DNA of 64,000 nucleotides from Datisca glomerata (GCA_003255025.1 QANY01013727.1:124001-188000); one strand, 5' to 3'; positions 48,191 through 60,690 are shown, numbered from the stretch's first letter. Notes: generated from the letters alone by a model not told the origin. A program made the numbers and translations.

Positions 48191-49597
48191 TTTTATCTTC
48201 GTCGCACGTTGTTGAAGAGTCAATCCTTGGAGATTTGTTGGATAACCAGAAAATCATTAGCAAACATTTCAACAACGCATTTTATTTTTCTATAAAGGTA
48301 GATTTTTTCAAAGAGAAACTTATAAGGTGTTAATCCTAAATGAGGAGAAAATGAGACCTCTTATTTGACAACTATTGAAGGGAAAATGATCTTTGTCGTC
48401 TGTTACACCGAAGCGGAGGGCCAAAGATAAACGGGCTTCTATTTTCTGAGCTTTGACCTTTCATTTTTTGTTGGAGCGTCTTCTTATCGGGACATCCTTC
48501 TTTCCGAGCTTCATCTTTTCCTTTAAAAGGACCCATTCAGCTCCACATTCTGCTCTGGGATAGGTGTCGACTTGTCTTGAGCTATTCATTCTGGGTATTT
48601 TAGTGTGAGAAAGATTGACTCCTCTGAACATTCGGGTTCCTCCTAGGGGTTATTCCTTGGGTAGTGAACCAGTTGCAAGCTCCTTTCCATGGGTTCATCT
48701 GCTTCATACAAGAGCTTAGGAGGATCACACATATGTTCTTCACCTTGAAGTACCTGATCTTGCTGAGAACTAAAGTAAGGGGTCTTGTAACCGTCCTTAT
48801 CCTCTCACTGGGACTTCATATGCTCACTCGGATCGGAGCCCTCGTCCTTCCATTTCACCCAAGGTAGGGTACGAGTGCTTGGAGTCGTCCAAACCAGATT
48901 CACATTTCAATCCGAGGTGGAGGATTAACACAAGACTCTGTATTTCAGATAGGAATGTCTCTAGGCCGGTTTACACATGCCACGTGGTATTTCTTTGCCT
49001 GTGCTGGAGTCTTGCAAAATTGTTGGTAGCCAAAAAAGGGAACCAAAGAGTAGGGGGTTGAGGTGTCCCATCAATATTTTCCTCCACCTTCAGCGGCTGT
49101 TCACATATTTCCCCTCGATGATCCTTTGGGGGTCTTTCCCTTCATTCGCTCTCCGACGGCTTTGCTCACCTCATTCATTTTTTAGGGATGGCCCCAACCA
49201 GAACCGTACAACGGGAGAGTTTGGCTATCCGCCGCCCGATTTTGCCTCGGTATTGGTTCCCTTTAGGGGTGGCCTTTCTCCGGTGAGTTTTCTAGTTACG
49301 GGAGAGAACCATTTCCATGTAAGAGACTATTATGGATTGAGCCGTTATTGGCACGCCCTCCCTCCCTTTCTTGGTTGCCTCAAAGATTATAACCACCATT
49401 TCTTTTCTCCATTGGCGATTAATCATTATGATGGAAGAAGGTCCTTCCTTTACCAGGGGAAAGGGTGAGTTCTCCCTCTCATCCCGGACTTCATCGGCAT
49501 AGGATGCCAAACTCATCCTCTCTTTGCAGGAGAGAAATGATTTCAAGTACTTTGAATATGAATGATTTGGTCATCATTTTTCACAGACGACGCCAAC
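48191..49597 (+). other. Internal region of the large decayed LTR element
   Basis: This contains the longest open frame of the element (48977-49468, 163 codons), with no recognised domain. A GTGAGT at 49465 and a TTTGCAG ending at 49529 could delimit a 65-nt intron. 'gacgacgccaac' at 49585-49596 precedes the LTR start. No gag or pol motif was found. Confidence 0.35.
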
Positions 49598-49968
49598 TGT
49601 TGATGCTGAAAACTTGAACAGTGATCTTCATGCATTCCCCCCCTTTGGGTTGGAGCTCCTTGTATATTCAAAGTCTTTAAAACACAAACAAGGAACCCAA
49701 AAGGCAAGGAATCGAGAGGTGGTTTCCCTGCCTAAGGGCCTCTGATGCCTAAGTAAGTGTTTAGTCGATATTTTGGCATAGTTTCCTTTGGGGAGATAAG
49801 GCATACCTCTTCTGTTGATTGGTGGAAGTATCCATACCTGAGTCCTCGGGTGGGAGAAAAGATTTTGAAGAATCCTTTTAGAGGTATGCTGGGGAAGCTT
49901 CACCAGACACGATGCCTGTCTTCGATTGGACAGAAGAGAGGCGACCTAGACATAAAGTGTTCAGAATT
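49598..49968 (+). mobile_element. LTR fragment, right partner of 35131-35335
   Basis: It begins TGTTGATGCTGAAAAC, a plausible LTR 5' end, and the last 190 bp align to 35131-35335. After about 49968 the similarity ends, so this LTR is 3'-truncated. Confidence 0.6.
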
Positions 49969-50491
49969 CGTATTGCATTGTAAATTTGGATGCTTCTATT
50001 TTCTACTTTAATTCAATTGCCTCAGTAGACTATAAGTTAGGAGTGCATGTAAACTAGGATTGCATCATAATTTAATAATTATTACAACATGATAATTCAA
50101 TTACAAGAGCACTACAATAAGATTTCAATAAAGGATAGTGCAAAACAATATGGGCTTATATAAAAAAAGTTGAGCAGATTCATTTTCCTCTTCATTTACA
50201 CTTCATTAGCAAAGAATAAGCTATTATAACATTCTAACCAAAACCCCAACCCCTTCAATCACTTATGGTAATGAGTTATATTATTAGTTGTTATTTAATA
50301 AAATAATTAGAAATTGTTGGCTTAATTTGGTATGATTTGCCAGCCTTTTGTTTTACACAATCTAAATATTAATTTTGTGCGATATCATCCTGTTGAGAAA
50401 TAGACTATTGTTTTTTTATCTTATATCAAAGTTATAAGTTATGTGAATAACAAGGATATAGTTCACTTGAATAGACAACTTATTTGTAAGT
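49969..50491. other. AT-rich spacer, no feature seen
   Basis: No coding or repeat signal was recognised. Confidence 0.4.
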
Positions 50492-50499
50492 ATGGAGAT

Positions 50500-51603
50500 T
50501 AGGGGTGAACACAGTTCGATTCGATTCAGTTAATGACCTAAAATCAAACTGAACTGAAACATTAAGTTTGGTTATATGCTGAACCGAACCAAACCATTGA
50601 GGTAAGAAGAACCGACCTGTGAGTTTCGGTTTTGTTCGGTTCACATCAACTTTCATTCCACCACCGTCAACATCTTTGGTATCAACATTGGACATCTAGT
50701 AATGAGACAACAAAATAAATTGGACTAATCATATATAGAAAATTAAAACAAAACTAATAGAAAAACTAACACAAAACTAATAAGTGTACAAACAATATTA
50801 AAGAAACTCTGAACTAATCAAAACTAAGAACTAACCAGAACTAAGAACTCAGGCAAACAATATCAAACTAATCAGACACTAAGAACTCAGAACTAACAAA
50901 TAATAAGAACTAGAAATGAACAAATCAAAACTAATCAGAACTAATTTGAAATCAGAATTAATAAATCAGAACTAAGAACTAAGAAATCATGTAACTAACG
51001 TTGAAGAACCATAGATAAAACTAAAATAATAAGCCGAGGAAGTGGAACCTTAAGGCAAGGAAGGGGAAGGTGATGTCACCGAGGAAGGAGAGAGTTGAGG
51101 AAGGAGAGAATCGTAGAGTAAGTGAAACCCTAAGGCGGCGAGTGACGATTACGAAGGGCAAGGCAATGATTACAGAGGAGAAGGCGACGATTATAGAGGT
51201 CCTCTATAAGGTGAAGAACAAAGAGGGTGGTTCTTAAACGTAGGGATCTGTAAGATGATGGTTTCAACGATGAGGAAAAATGTCGGGATCTCCTCTGTCA
51301 GAGTAGAAGGCGTCGCGATGAGGGTTTCAGCGATGAAGAGAAATGGAAAATGTAAATGAAATCCTACCCCTAAATTTGTTGGCTTATATATTGAGGGGCT
51401 CGATCAAAATGACGTCGTATAGAAGATAGTATTTGAGAAATATATAAGGGGTATAACATGACATCATTTTACATTATAAGTTTCAGTTTGGGTCGGTTCA
51501 AAAACTAAATATTTTTTTCAAACCAAATCGAACTGCATGAGCTTAAAGAACCGATCGAACCTACCATTTTTGGTTCGGTTTGGTAACTTTTTGTTCACCC
51601 CTA
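50500..51603. mobile_element. hAT-like non-autonomous element, 1.1 kb
   Basis: Ends are TAGGGGTGAACA (50500) and TGTTCACCCCTA (51603), a perfect 12-bp inverted pair. Flanks ATGGAGAT and ACGAAGAC agree at 5 of 8 positions, and the three differences are all transitions, as expected of an aged 8-bp TSD. GGTTCGG/CCGAACC words are dense near both ends, as in 16-421. The middle (about 51050-51370) is richer in GC and reads, on the minus strand, like a pyrimidine-rich transcript start. No transposase is present. Confidence 0.8.
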
Positions 51604-52599
51604 ACGAAGACTACCATACCTGGAAACCCATCTTTTGGTTAAGAAAAATACTTGAGAGTTCAAGAAGCCAATATTGTATTATATTGAAAAACGATCAATA
51701 GAAGATATGTCATATATAAATGAATAAATGACTGCAACATAGATGGAAATTATGGTAGAAGTGGAAATTAAAGTTAGACGATCATATTTTTATAATTTGC
51801 ATTTTGGTTGAATTCAATGTCATATATGTTTGGATCTCATAATTTAAGAAAAAGAACAAAGAAATTGTTCATCATATGTAAAATGTACATATAATATGAA
51901 AGTAAATAAACAAATGTGAAAACTAAAAAAATCTAGAAATATTAATTTTCTAGAGCTTCAATCTGATCCGAAGCCTTGTATTGCACAATTTCCTTAAAAC
52001 ATATCCACCTCATCTGATGGATGCTCGAGATCATTAGACATCTGTCTCCTAGGATGTAACGACTATTGTACACCACAAAAGTACTCCGGTGAACTGATTA
52101 AAACTCGAACTCTATCACGCTGAATACCAAATTTATTTTCAAACTATGAGAGACTCAAGACATGATAAGACAAGAATAATGAGAAAATAGAGGAAACTGT
52201 TGAAGTTCGTTAGAATGTAGAGAGCAGGTGCCAATATATAGTCATATAAGGGTTTAGAATTGACAAATATGAATTTAATTCTAAAATAAATTTAGGGTCA
52301 TTTTTGAAAAACTCCATTAATTTCAAAATTGTTATGTATTAACTTTCAGAGTTATTTTTGCAACTTAATTCTGAAATAAATTTTAGAATTCGTTTGGCAG
52401 TTTAATACAAATTTTTTTGACAACTTCATAAAATTAAGAATTGGAAGATCGGTTTCACTCAAGCTGACCCTTTCGGGATACCGTTTGGAGTCCCATGTTA
52501 CTCCGTTTGGATAATAGTGTGGACAAACTGAGAGCCTATTAAGATATTTGAAATCCTAAACACACATGCATTTGGTTTTTAAAGCCCATCTCATGATCA
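51604..52599. other. Spacer upstream of the Gypsy element
   Basis: AT-rich, with no recognisable gene. No copy of the 3' LTR (63557 onward) was found here, so the Gypsy element lacks a visible 5' LTR. Confidence 0.4.
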
Positions 52600-52839
52600 A
52601 TGTTTAATAGAAATAGAGATTCAACTCAACTATGGTATCATGATTTACTTTGTCTTACACTACTTAAACGTTTCTTTTTTCTCCATTGTTTTACTTCTGA
52701 CTTCGTCTTTCTTTTATGCATACATGCATCATGCTGCTTTATAGGGATTGTAAAGAAGTATTCAATTTATTCATATTTTAGAAACCATGACTTTCACTCC
52801 GAGTGTGATAGCAGATCAAGTTACTGTAGCCCAATAGTT

Positions 52840-54850
52840 AGAGGAAATGCAGAAATGAAAGGTGATTGTATGAAAAAGGAGGATGTCATTCTTCTACCAT
52901 CAATCACTAAGATAGAGTTCTCATACACTGACTTGGAGATGTTGAATAAGATATGAGAGGATTTTTCACTAGAGTAGAAAAATTTGTTTGTCGGCAAATA
53001 TAATCACATCGCTTATCTTCTGTATATTACAGTCAACGCTCCCGTTCTTAAGGCTTTAATGTATTTCTGGGACCCTCTACACAGATGTTTCACCTTTGGA
53101 ACAATTGATTTCGCTCCTACAATTGAATATCAAGCCCTACTGAATGTCCCTATACAAAATACGGATAAAGTCTATAATTATGACAAAAAGCTCACATTGA
53201 AGAGAGCTTTATCCAAGTTCTTGGGTATTGTCCATGCATCTGAGATTGAGAAAAGGCTGAAAGTTAAAGGGGTGATGAGTGTGTGCCGTTGGATTACCTC
53301 CTACACCTCACCCAAAATGTCATGAAGGACAATAATGGTATGACTTTTTATGCACTGTGTATTTGTTGCACCGTATTGTTTCCAAAGATTCAAGGTTATG
53401 TGGATGATAAAGTGATGAAAATGTTCCTTCAAGTAAAACATGGTCTTAACCCAGTTATCTCATTTATCGCTGAGACTTTTCGTTCCTTAAATCACATACG
53501 AGTGTTTGAAAAAGGAAGTTCATCGGCTCTCCATCTCTTTTGTGTATTTGGATTCTTAGCCATCTAAGATGTGTACCAGATTTCAAATGTCCTCAAGTTA
53601 ACTTTTCAAGTCCATGGATGAACACGAGAATCCTCATTGCAGAATTTGGAATGACCAAATGGAATCCGTAGTTTCTTCTAAAAGGGGTGTGGCTCTCACA
53701 CCTATCAAAGTTGGAAGATGATGATGTTATATGGAAATCCTATTGGATGCCGTTGACATCGATAATCTACAGATATGACAACTTTCAATGGGTCCCACTC
53801 CCAAGACCATGCGGTTATACTAGTAATGCTCGACTAATGGTGCTCCGTCAATTATACATCAGACAGTTTGTTCTTATCATGCACGGATTAAAGGATATTA
53901 AGATCAGTTATGATTATCAAAATATTGAACAAAAATTGCAGCAGCTGATTGAGGCTTGGAAAGTAACGAGAAGGGTGCAAAATGAGAAGAACCTTATGAA
54001 CTGCACGAAGGAGTATGAAGCATGGCTTGAAAGTAGGGGCAAAGTAATTATTGCCTTACTAGTTGAGGATTTACAATCATACAAGTTATCAGAAGCTCAT
54101 CAGGAGATTGTTAAAAAATAGGAGTGGGATGAGTTATATGAGGAGCGTCAAAAGAATTTAGCTCTCTTGGAAGAAAATAGATGTCTAACAGTCGAGGTGA
54201 ATTTGTCTAATAAACACAAGATTGAAGCCAAAAAATAACTCAGAGATTTGAGAAACAAGATTGAGGATCAAGAATATCTGAAGTGGAAAAATTTATTAAA
54301 AGATGGCAGAAGACAACGAGAATTTGTGAGGGGTAATCTATGAACAAGAGGATCAAATCATGAAGTTAGAAAGGAAAATAAGATTGTATAAGAGGTTTTA
54401 GAAGTGGTGAAGGTGACTGTCGATAAGAAGAATGCGTACATCGTTGAGTTAGAACAATATGACTCATTATGGTGAAGCGCTGATAATTTACGAGTTGATT
54501 TTGAGAATAAAAATGTTAGGAAGACCGAGTCACCAAATGATATTGAAGAACTATTAAAAGTCATTGCAAGCCTTGAGCACCAAGTTTGAGCGTATCAGAA
54601 CGTGGTAGAGAAATTGACAAGAAACAATTATCTTAATGTCGACGCACTGAGATATGATTACCAATTTCTACAACAAGAGCACAACTTGATTCGACAAATA
54701 TCTGGGCAGGCTGTGAGAGCGAGCAATTTGGATGAAGCATCATTTTTGAAAAAGAGTGTTTTGCCATTCATCCTAATAAGAAGAACTTGTCTAAGTTTTT
54801 GAAAGAAATCAACAGAGATTTGGGTCATTTTGGTCGTTTTGTATAAACTC
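52840..54850 (+). pseudogene. Plant-mobile/DUF7745-like N-terminal region of a Gypsy element
   Basis: Consecutive frames resemble the long N-terminal region found before gag in many plant Gypsy copies. 'TIDFAPTIEYQALLNVPI' is at about 53100, 'GLNPVISFIAETFRSLNHIR' at about 53430 and 'NFQWVPLPRPCGYTSNARL' at about 53780. 'VLRQLYIRQF' and a Trp-rich 'IEAWKVTRRVQNEKN' follow. 54120-54850 is a Glu/Lys/Leu-rich coiled-coil-like tail. Stops and frameshifts are frequent (for example near 52955, 53325, 53567 and 54120). The domain label is from memory of annotated plant proteins. Its function is unknown; related plant-mobile domains also occur in host silencing proteins. Confidence 0.65.
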
Positions 54851-55129
54851 ATATTGCAGAGTAGTGTAATTGACTTCTACATACTCAAATGTGGTGGATA
54901 TCTCTACTAATTGAATGAAATTGAGTACTTTTGGACTTTCACTTTGCCCAGTATCATTTCTCATGCATAAATTTACTTTCATCATTATTATTATTTCTTC
55001 TTTTTCATTAGCAAAATCTACATACTCATTGTTTTATCATTCTTTTATCATTATCTTTTTTTTAAGAAAACTTTTCAAAGATAGCCCGTCAACTCCGAAA
55101 TCACTATCAAACACGAGTTCAAGTTAGGA

Positions 55130-57090
55130 TCATGGACAAGCAAGAAAGAGAGCAATCACGAGAGAAAATGAAAGAAGAAATTATGGAGCTAAAGGAGAAA
55201 ATGGCTAGAGTTCTGGAACTCCTCGCCGCCAGTAAGGGAAGAGCCTGTCTTGAAAATCCGCAAGGGGCTCAATCATAAAAAAAACAACTGCCAAACAATA
55301 CTCCACCTTACCCTCATGGGTTCACTCTAACCTATCAACGTCATCAGACTGAACAGTTTCAACATGACTCACTACCAGTAAATATCCAGCACTATCAATT
55401 TCCAAATGTCTAGGAAATGATGCAGACAGGGAAAATTGGGTACAACCCATCCACAATGGCAATTGGTCACAACTAAGCTTTCACTCCATAAGGCAAACTC
55501 GCTAATGAGCCAATCATCATACCCAATATTGATGAACCAATGATGCAGAGGCCTGTTACCAAACCAAGGCAAGACCCACTGTCGAAAGATAAGCTAGACT
55601 TTCTATAGGAGAGATTACGTGCCATTGAAGAGTCAGATGTATATAGTACCATTGATGCCACCCAATTATGTTTGGTCCTGAATGTAACCATCCCGCACAA
55701 ATTTAGACTACCTAAATTTGAAAAATATGATGGTAGTACATGCCCGAGAAGTTATCTTATTATGTACTGTAAAAAGATGGCTGCTTGTGCAAATGATGAT
55801 AAGCTGCTAATTCATTTCTTTCAAGATAGCTTGATAGGGGCTGGATTTTGATGGTATATCCAATTGGATAACCAACATATTCAGCGGTGGAAAGATTTAG
55901 CTGACGCTTTCTTAAGACAATACAAGTACAATATAGATATAGCTCCTGATCGTATTGAACTATAAAGGATGTAGAAAAAGCCTACTGGAGGCTTTAAAGA
56001 ATATATCAGAAGTGGAGGGAATAAGCTACTCAGGTACAACCCGCCTCGTAAAAAAAAGGAGATGGCTACAGTATATAACAACACTTTTAGTTCCCTATTC
56101 TATGATAGGATGATTGGAAACGCTTCAAACAACTTCTCTAACATTATAGTAATCGGTGAAATGATTGAATATGAGGTAAAGAATGTAAGAATTTTGAAAG
56201 TTGTATCAGATGCATCATCTGTAAAAAAAGGACCGTTGTTGAAGTGGAAAGAATGAGATGTACAGATAATCAATTTTGGGTACCCATCACAAGCTGTGAA
56301 TCCTGGGTTGGGATTTTCAAAGTATTGGGAATGACCCAAATCTGTGACATCATATGTGACAAATACCTCACAAATTTTGTCAATTATCACTCTTAACAAT
56401 CAACACTTCAAAAATACCCAAGACCCGGTTTCAGACCACAGACTCACCAGTAAAATGTTGGTCAGGCTGATCAACCTTTGAGGGGAAGTAAAAATAATCA
56501 ACGTTTTTTCCAATATGATCCAATCCCCAAGTCATATACAAAACTCTTACCACAATTGAAATGAAATAATCAATTGGTGCCAATTCCTTATGAACCTCTA
56601 CAATCACCATACCCAAGGTGGTATGATCCTACTGCTCGCTGTGATTATCATACCGGGGCAGTGGGACATTCAACGAAAAATTGCATGACATTAAAATGTA
56701 GAGTATATGCATTGATCAATGATGGATGGTTGAATTTCAAAAAGGCTAATGGGAACCCAAATATAAATTTCAACCCTCTACCAAATCATGGGAATCCTGC
56801 CATATACGCAATTGAGAAATCTTTTTCATATGAAAAGAAGGATGTGGCAGATGTGTGCACGTGAATGATAATACTTTTTCATCTTCTTTCTAAAGCGGGG
56901 TACATCTACCCAACACACTTAGAGGATGAAGGCCTTTCTAAGAAGCATATGCATGACCTTGATTGTTTGTTTCATCAGAAGGTGACTGGGCATATAATTG
57001 AGGAGTGCGCTGATTTTAAAATTGAAGTGCAAAGGTTGTTAGATACAAAGATATTTACAATAAGTCATAAAGGAGAAAGGGAATACCAGT
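55130..57090 (+). pseudogene. Gypsy gag with degenerate zinc-knuckle-like region
   Basis: A Glu/Lys-rich start at about 55132 (MDKQEREQSREKMKEEI) is followed by a Pro/Gln-rich linker. The capsid-like gag core is at about 55860-56250 (WKDLADAFLRQYKYNIDIAP; GGFKEYIRSGG). After it, 56574-56864 has 'CDYHTGAVGHSTKNCMTLK', a CX2H...H...C pattern seen in these elements, and 'LPNHGNPAIYAIE'. A second similar block, 'LDCLFHQKVTGHIIEECADF', is at about 56967. Several in-frame stops are present. Gag proteins form the particle that packages element RNA. Confidence 0.8.
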
Positions 57091-57749
57091 AAGATTACTC
57101 TTTAGTCCTCATGATAACGAAAAAATCGTTTGAAGTAAATGTTGAAGTGTCATTCTATATCCCAAAAGCTCTCACAATACATTATGAGCAAAACTCAACA
57201 CACATCACTACATCTTATGCTCTGACGCCCATCACCATCCAAATACAGAGTGCGTTTGCTTACAATGATTCAAGAGCAGTACTATGGAGGTACGAATATG
57301 AGGTTATTACAAGCAATAAAAACAAAACTCAAGCGCTAAATCTGTCAGACCGCGATCTCCCATAACTAATATTTTAGGAGTATGTGGGATGACGACGAGT
57401 GGCAGATGCTACACACAAGATGTTTTGAAAACGGATAAAGTGACGAGTTTGAAAGGCAAAGGAAAGGGAAAGCCAAATAAAGCGACAATAGTCATGAGCT
57501 CCAAAAAGAGACGTATAGTGGCCAAGTGATAGACCCGGATATGATTAGAGGCACAGAGAAAGAAAGAGCAGTGTCTGAAGAAAAAATATGTGAATTTTTG
57601 AAGCTTATCAAGCAAAGCGAGTATAAGGTGATAGAACAACTTAACTGCTTACCTACTCACATATCTTTACTATTACTTTTTCTTCATTCTGAACCACATC
57701 GCCAAGCATTATTGAATGTTTGAATCAAGCATATGTTTGTTATGACATT

Positions 57750-58280
57750 ACGATGTAGAAGTTGAGTGGTATTGTGAGAAATATTACCGCACCAAATTTT
57801 ATCACTTTCACAGATGATGAAATCCCTGCCGATGGTACTAGAAACACCAGAGCTCTACATATATCCGTGAAATATAGGGATTATGTTGTTGTAATGCCAA
57901 GATCCACTCTAGCAAATCTCCTTGTGGACGTGACACATATTTGGCCGAGCATGATAATAGTAAGAGCATTCATCGGTACCCGAAGAGAAGTAGTCAGAGA
58001 CATAGAGATACAAATTTGAATCGGGCATGCCTATCAATATTGCTTTCCAAGTGATCGACATAACTCCAACATACAGTTTTCTTTTGGTCGACCATGGATT
58101 CACTCTACTGGGGCAGTAACGTCTTCCTTACATCAGAAGCTTAAATTTATAATGGATCCTAAATTCATTTGTATATATGGGGAAGAAGATTTACCTATAT
58201 CCAAGCCAGCCACCATTCCATATGTTGAAGTGGTAAAAAAGCATTGGAGTACTCATTTTGATCATTTGAGAATGTAAACA
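57750..58280 (+). pseudogene. Gypsy aspartic protease remnant lacking the catalytic motif
   Basis: 57762-58019 reads 'HISVKYRDYVVVMPRSTLAN' and then 'IVRAFIGTRREVVRDIEIQI'. After a stop and frame change come 'FGRPWIHSTGAVTSSLHQKL' and 'KFIMDPKFICIYGEEDLPI'. These are the usual landmarks of the retroviral-type protease in this Gypsy lineage. The D-N/T-G-S motif expected between 'YRDYVV' and 'VMPRS' is missing, as if about a dozen residues were removed without changing the frame. It cannot be active. Confidence 0.75.
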
Positions 58281-58329
58281 CGACATTTGTTGCTAGTGGA
58301 AAACTGACTCCAACTCCAAGCCTATCAAA

Positions 58330-58500
58330 AACATCTCAGATGGTGGCAAAGTTGATGATAAAAGGGGGATACAAGCTAGACAAAGGACTCGGGGGTGAGC
58401 GTCAAGGCATAAATAAGTTACTCTACTGGGACAAGAATGAGTAAATGTTTGGACTTGGATATAGACTGACCAAGGCTGATAGAGGGAGAATGGAAGCTCA
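58330..58500 (+). pseudogene. G-patch-like segment of the Gypsy polyprotein
   Basis: 'MLIKGGYKLDKGLGGERQGI', a stop at about 58442, then 'FGLGYRLTKADRGRM' show the glycine spacing of a G-patch (GxG-x-GLG) as found between protease and RT in many plant Gypsy copies. G-patches bind RNA or activate helicases in host proteins; the role in the element is unknown. Confidence 0.6.
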
Positions 58501-59359
58501 AAATAAATAAAAGAGGATTGCTAAGCTCGAAAATAGGGAATTTGATATGGAAATGGCAATCATACCCCATATTTCTGAAACTTTCAGAAGTGGGGGAATT
58601 TCATTCGAAGAACCAGTTACAGTAGAGCAGTACGACCTTGAAGATGATATCGTCCAACTTTCAATATCCTCAATCTTGTAAAAATCACCAAGTGCAAGTA
58701 CAAAGGACGTGGATTCTCAATACGATTTAGATCATGAGCTTAACAATTGGAATGTCATCGAGCTACCAATGCTTATTGGGAATTTTCAAGAGTAATGTGT
58801 TAATGCTAAAATTCTAATGATTCTGCCCAATATCTTAGGAATTTCGTTCTTATGGGCCTATACTTTCGTCTGTTTCATGTCATCTCTTTGAATGAAAGTC
58901 TAAAAATTTGTTTAATTTTCTTTTGTTAATGATAAATACAATTCCAGTTCTTTTTTTCTTCCTTTTATGTTTATTTTTTTCTATTTCTGAAATGATGTTC
59001 ATACTCATGCGTTGTTTATTATCTTTTCTAGCCTTCTTTTCATCCAATAATATGATTCAAGTTTGAGAATAGTGATTTTGAAAACAAAAGCATGAGCAAT
59101 AACTTCGACAATCCCATTCTTAGTGTAGAATCAGATGAAAATCTCGAGGATAATTTCAAACCATCTGTGAAAATATTAATAATGGTAGAAGATGATGATA
59201 AAATAACTTAACCTTATCAAGAGTTAATGAATGTGATAAATTTGGGATTGAACGGAGAGACAAAAGAAGTCCAAATCGGCACTTCTATGACAAGCGAAAG
59301 CCACCGATAATTAATTGATTTATTCAAAGAGTATATTGACGTCTTTGCATGGTCTTACC

Positions 59360-60690
59360 AAGGTATGTCAGGTCTAGACATTGATATCTTGGTTCATCAT
59401 TTGCCGCTTATGCCGAAAGAAACTAGTGCGACAAAAGTTATGGAAAATGAAACTAGACATGCTAGTACATATCAAAGAAGAAGTTAAAAAGCAAGTAGAT
59501 GCATGTTTTCTGGAAGTAACAAAATACCCTGAATGGGTTGCTAACATTGTCCCAGTATCGAAGAAAAATGGGAAAGTAAGGATGTGCCACAAAGATAATT
59601 TTTCATTACCCTATATCGATGTTTTAGTAGATAACACTGTAGGACATTAAACTTTCTCTTTCATGGATGCTTTTTTGGGGTATAACCAAATCAAAATAGC
59701 TCCTGAAGATCGTGAAAAGACCACTTTTATAACTTTATGGGGTACATTTTGTTATAAGGTTATGCCATTTGGTCTAAAGAATGCATGGGCGACGTACCAA
59801 CGGGCAATGGTATCATTGTTTCATGATATGATGCATAAAAAAATCAAAGTGTACGCTGATGATACGATCGCCAAGTCTTGTCAAGGGGAAGATAACACTG
59901 TCACTTTGTGGAAACTATTTGAACAGTTGAGAAATTTCCAGTTCAAGCTTAACCCAAAAAAATGTACATTTGCAACATCTTCAGGGAAACTAAATGGCTT
60001 TGTCGTGAGCAAGGAAGGAATAAAAATTGATCTTGACAAGGTTCAAGCCATCATTGATATGTCACCATCTCAAACTCAAAAGGAAGTTAGAGGTTTCTTG
60101 GGGAGATTAAATTACATACCCCGATTCTTTAAACTTATCTTTAAACTTCTCCGTAAAAGTGATACGGAAGGATGGAATGATAATTGCCAAAATGCTTTTG
60201 AGAAGATCAAGCAATTCTTGCAAAATCCGCCTATACTTGTTTCTCCAACTCCAGGGCGTCCACTCATTTTGTATCTTACAGTAACAGAAAAATCTATGGG
60301 TGGCGTACTTGGTCAACATGATGCCTCTAGAAGAAAGGAACAAGCAATATACTATTTAAGCAAAAGGTTCATAAGTTATGAGGCTAATTATTCGATGTTG
60401 GAGAAAACATGTTATGCATTAGCCTGGGTGACTCATCGGCTTAGACAATAAATGTTATTCAATACCACTTGGTTAATTTTAAAGATGGACCCAATCAAGT
60501 ATATATTTGGAAATCCATCACTTTCTGGGCGGATTGCTAAATGAAAAATGTTACTCACAAAATATGATATTGTTTATGTCACGAGGAAGTCAATAAAAGG
60601 AAGTGTACTTGCTGATTATCTAGCAGATCAATCAGGGCAAGATTATGTGCCTATGAAATTGATTTTCATGATGAATGGATCCAGAACTAT
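59360..60690 (+). pseudogene. Gypsy reverse transcriptase and RNase H
   Basis: RT begins before 59450 (MLVHIKEEVKKQVDACFLEV; YPEWVANIVPVSKKNGKVRM). A stop is at 59648, then a 262-codon open frame (59663-60451) runs through 'MDAFLGYNQIKIAPEDREKT' and 'VMPFGLKNAWATYQRAM'. The catalytic YADD (usually YVDD) is at 59852-59863, followed by 'LNPKKCTF' and 'GFLGRLNYIPRF'. RNase H follows (LYLTVTEKSMGGVLGQHD; AIYYLSKRF; YSMLEKTCYALAW). Two family blocks look shortened in frame: about ten residues after VRMC, normally holding the DYRDLN motif, and about seven after RLNYIPRF. It is therefore unlikely to be active despite its long open frame. Confidence 0.9.

Noticed and set aside
48977..49468. 163-codon ORF as a host gene
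   Set aside because: No recognisable domain, no start context or consistent exon structure, and it lies inside a decayed LTR element.
51604..52599. 5' LTR of the Gypsy element
   Set aside because: No stretch here resembles the LTR beginning at 63557, and no primer-binding site was found.
59663..60451. 262-codon RT-RNase H frame as an active enzyme
   Set aside because: The frame is long and the YADD is present, but the upstream RT block is missing and stops lie on both sides.
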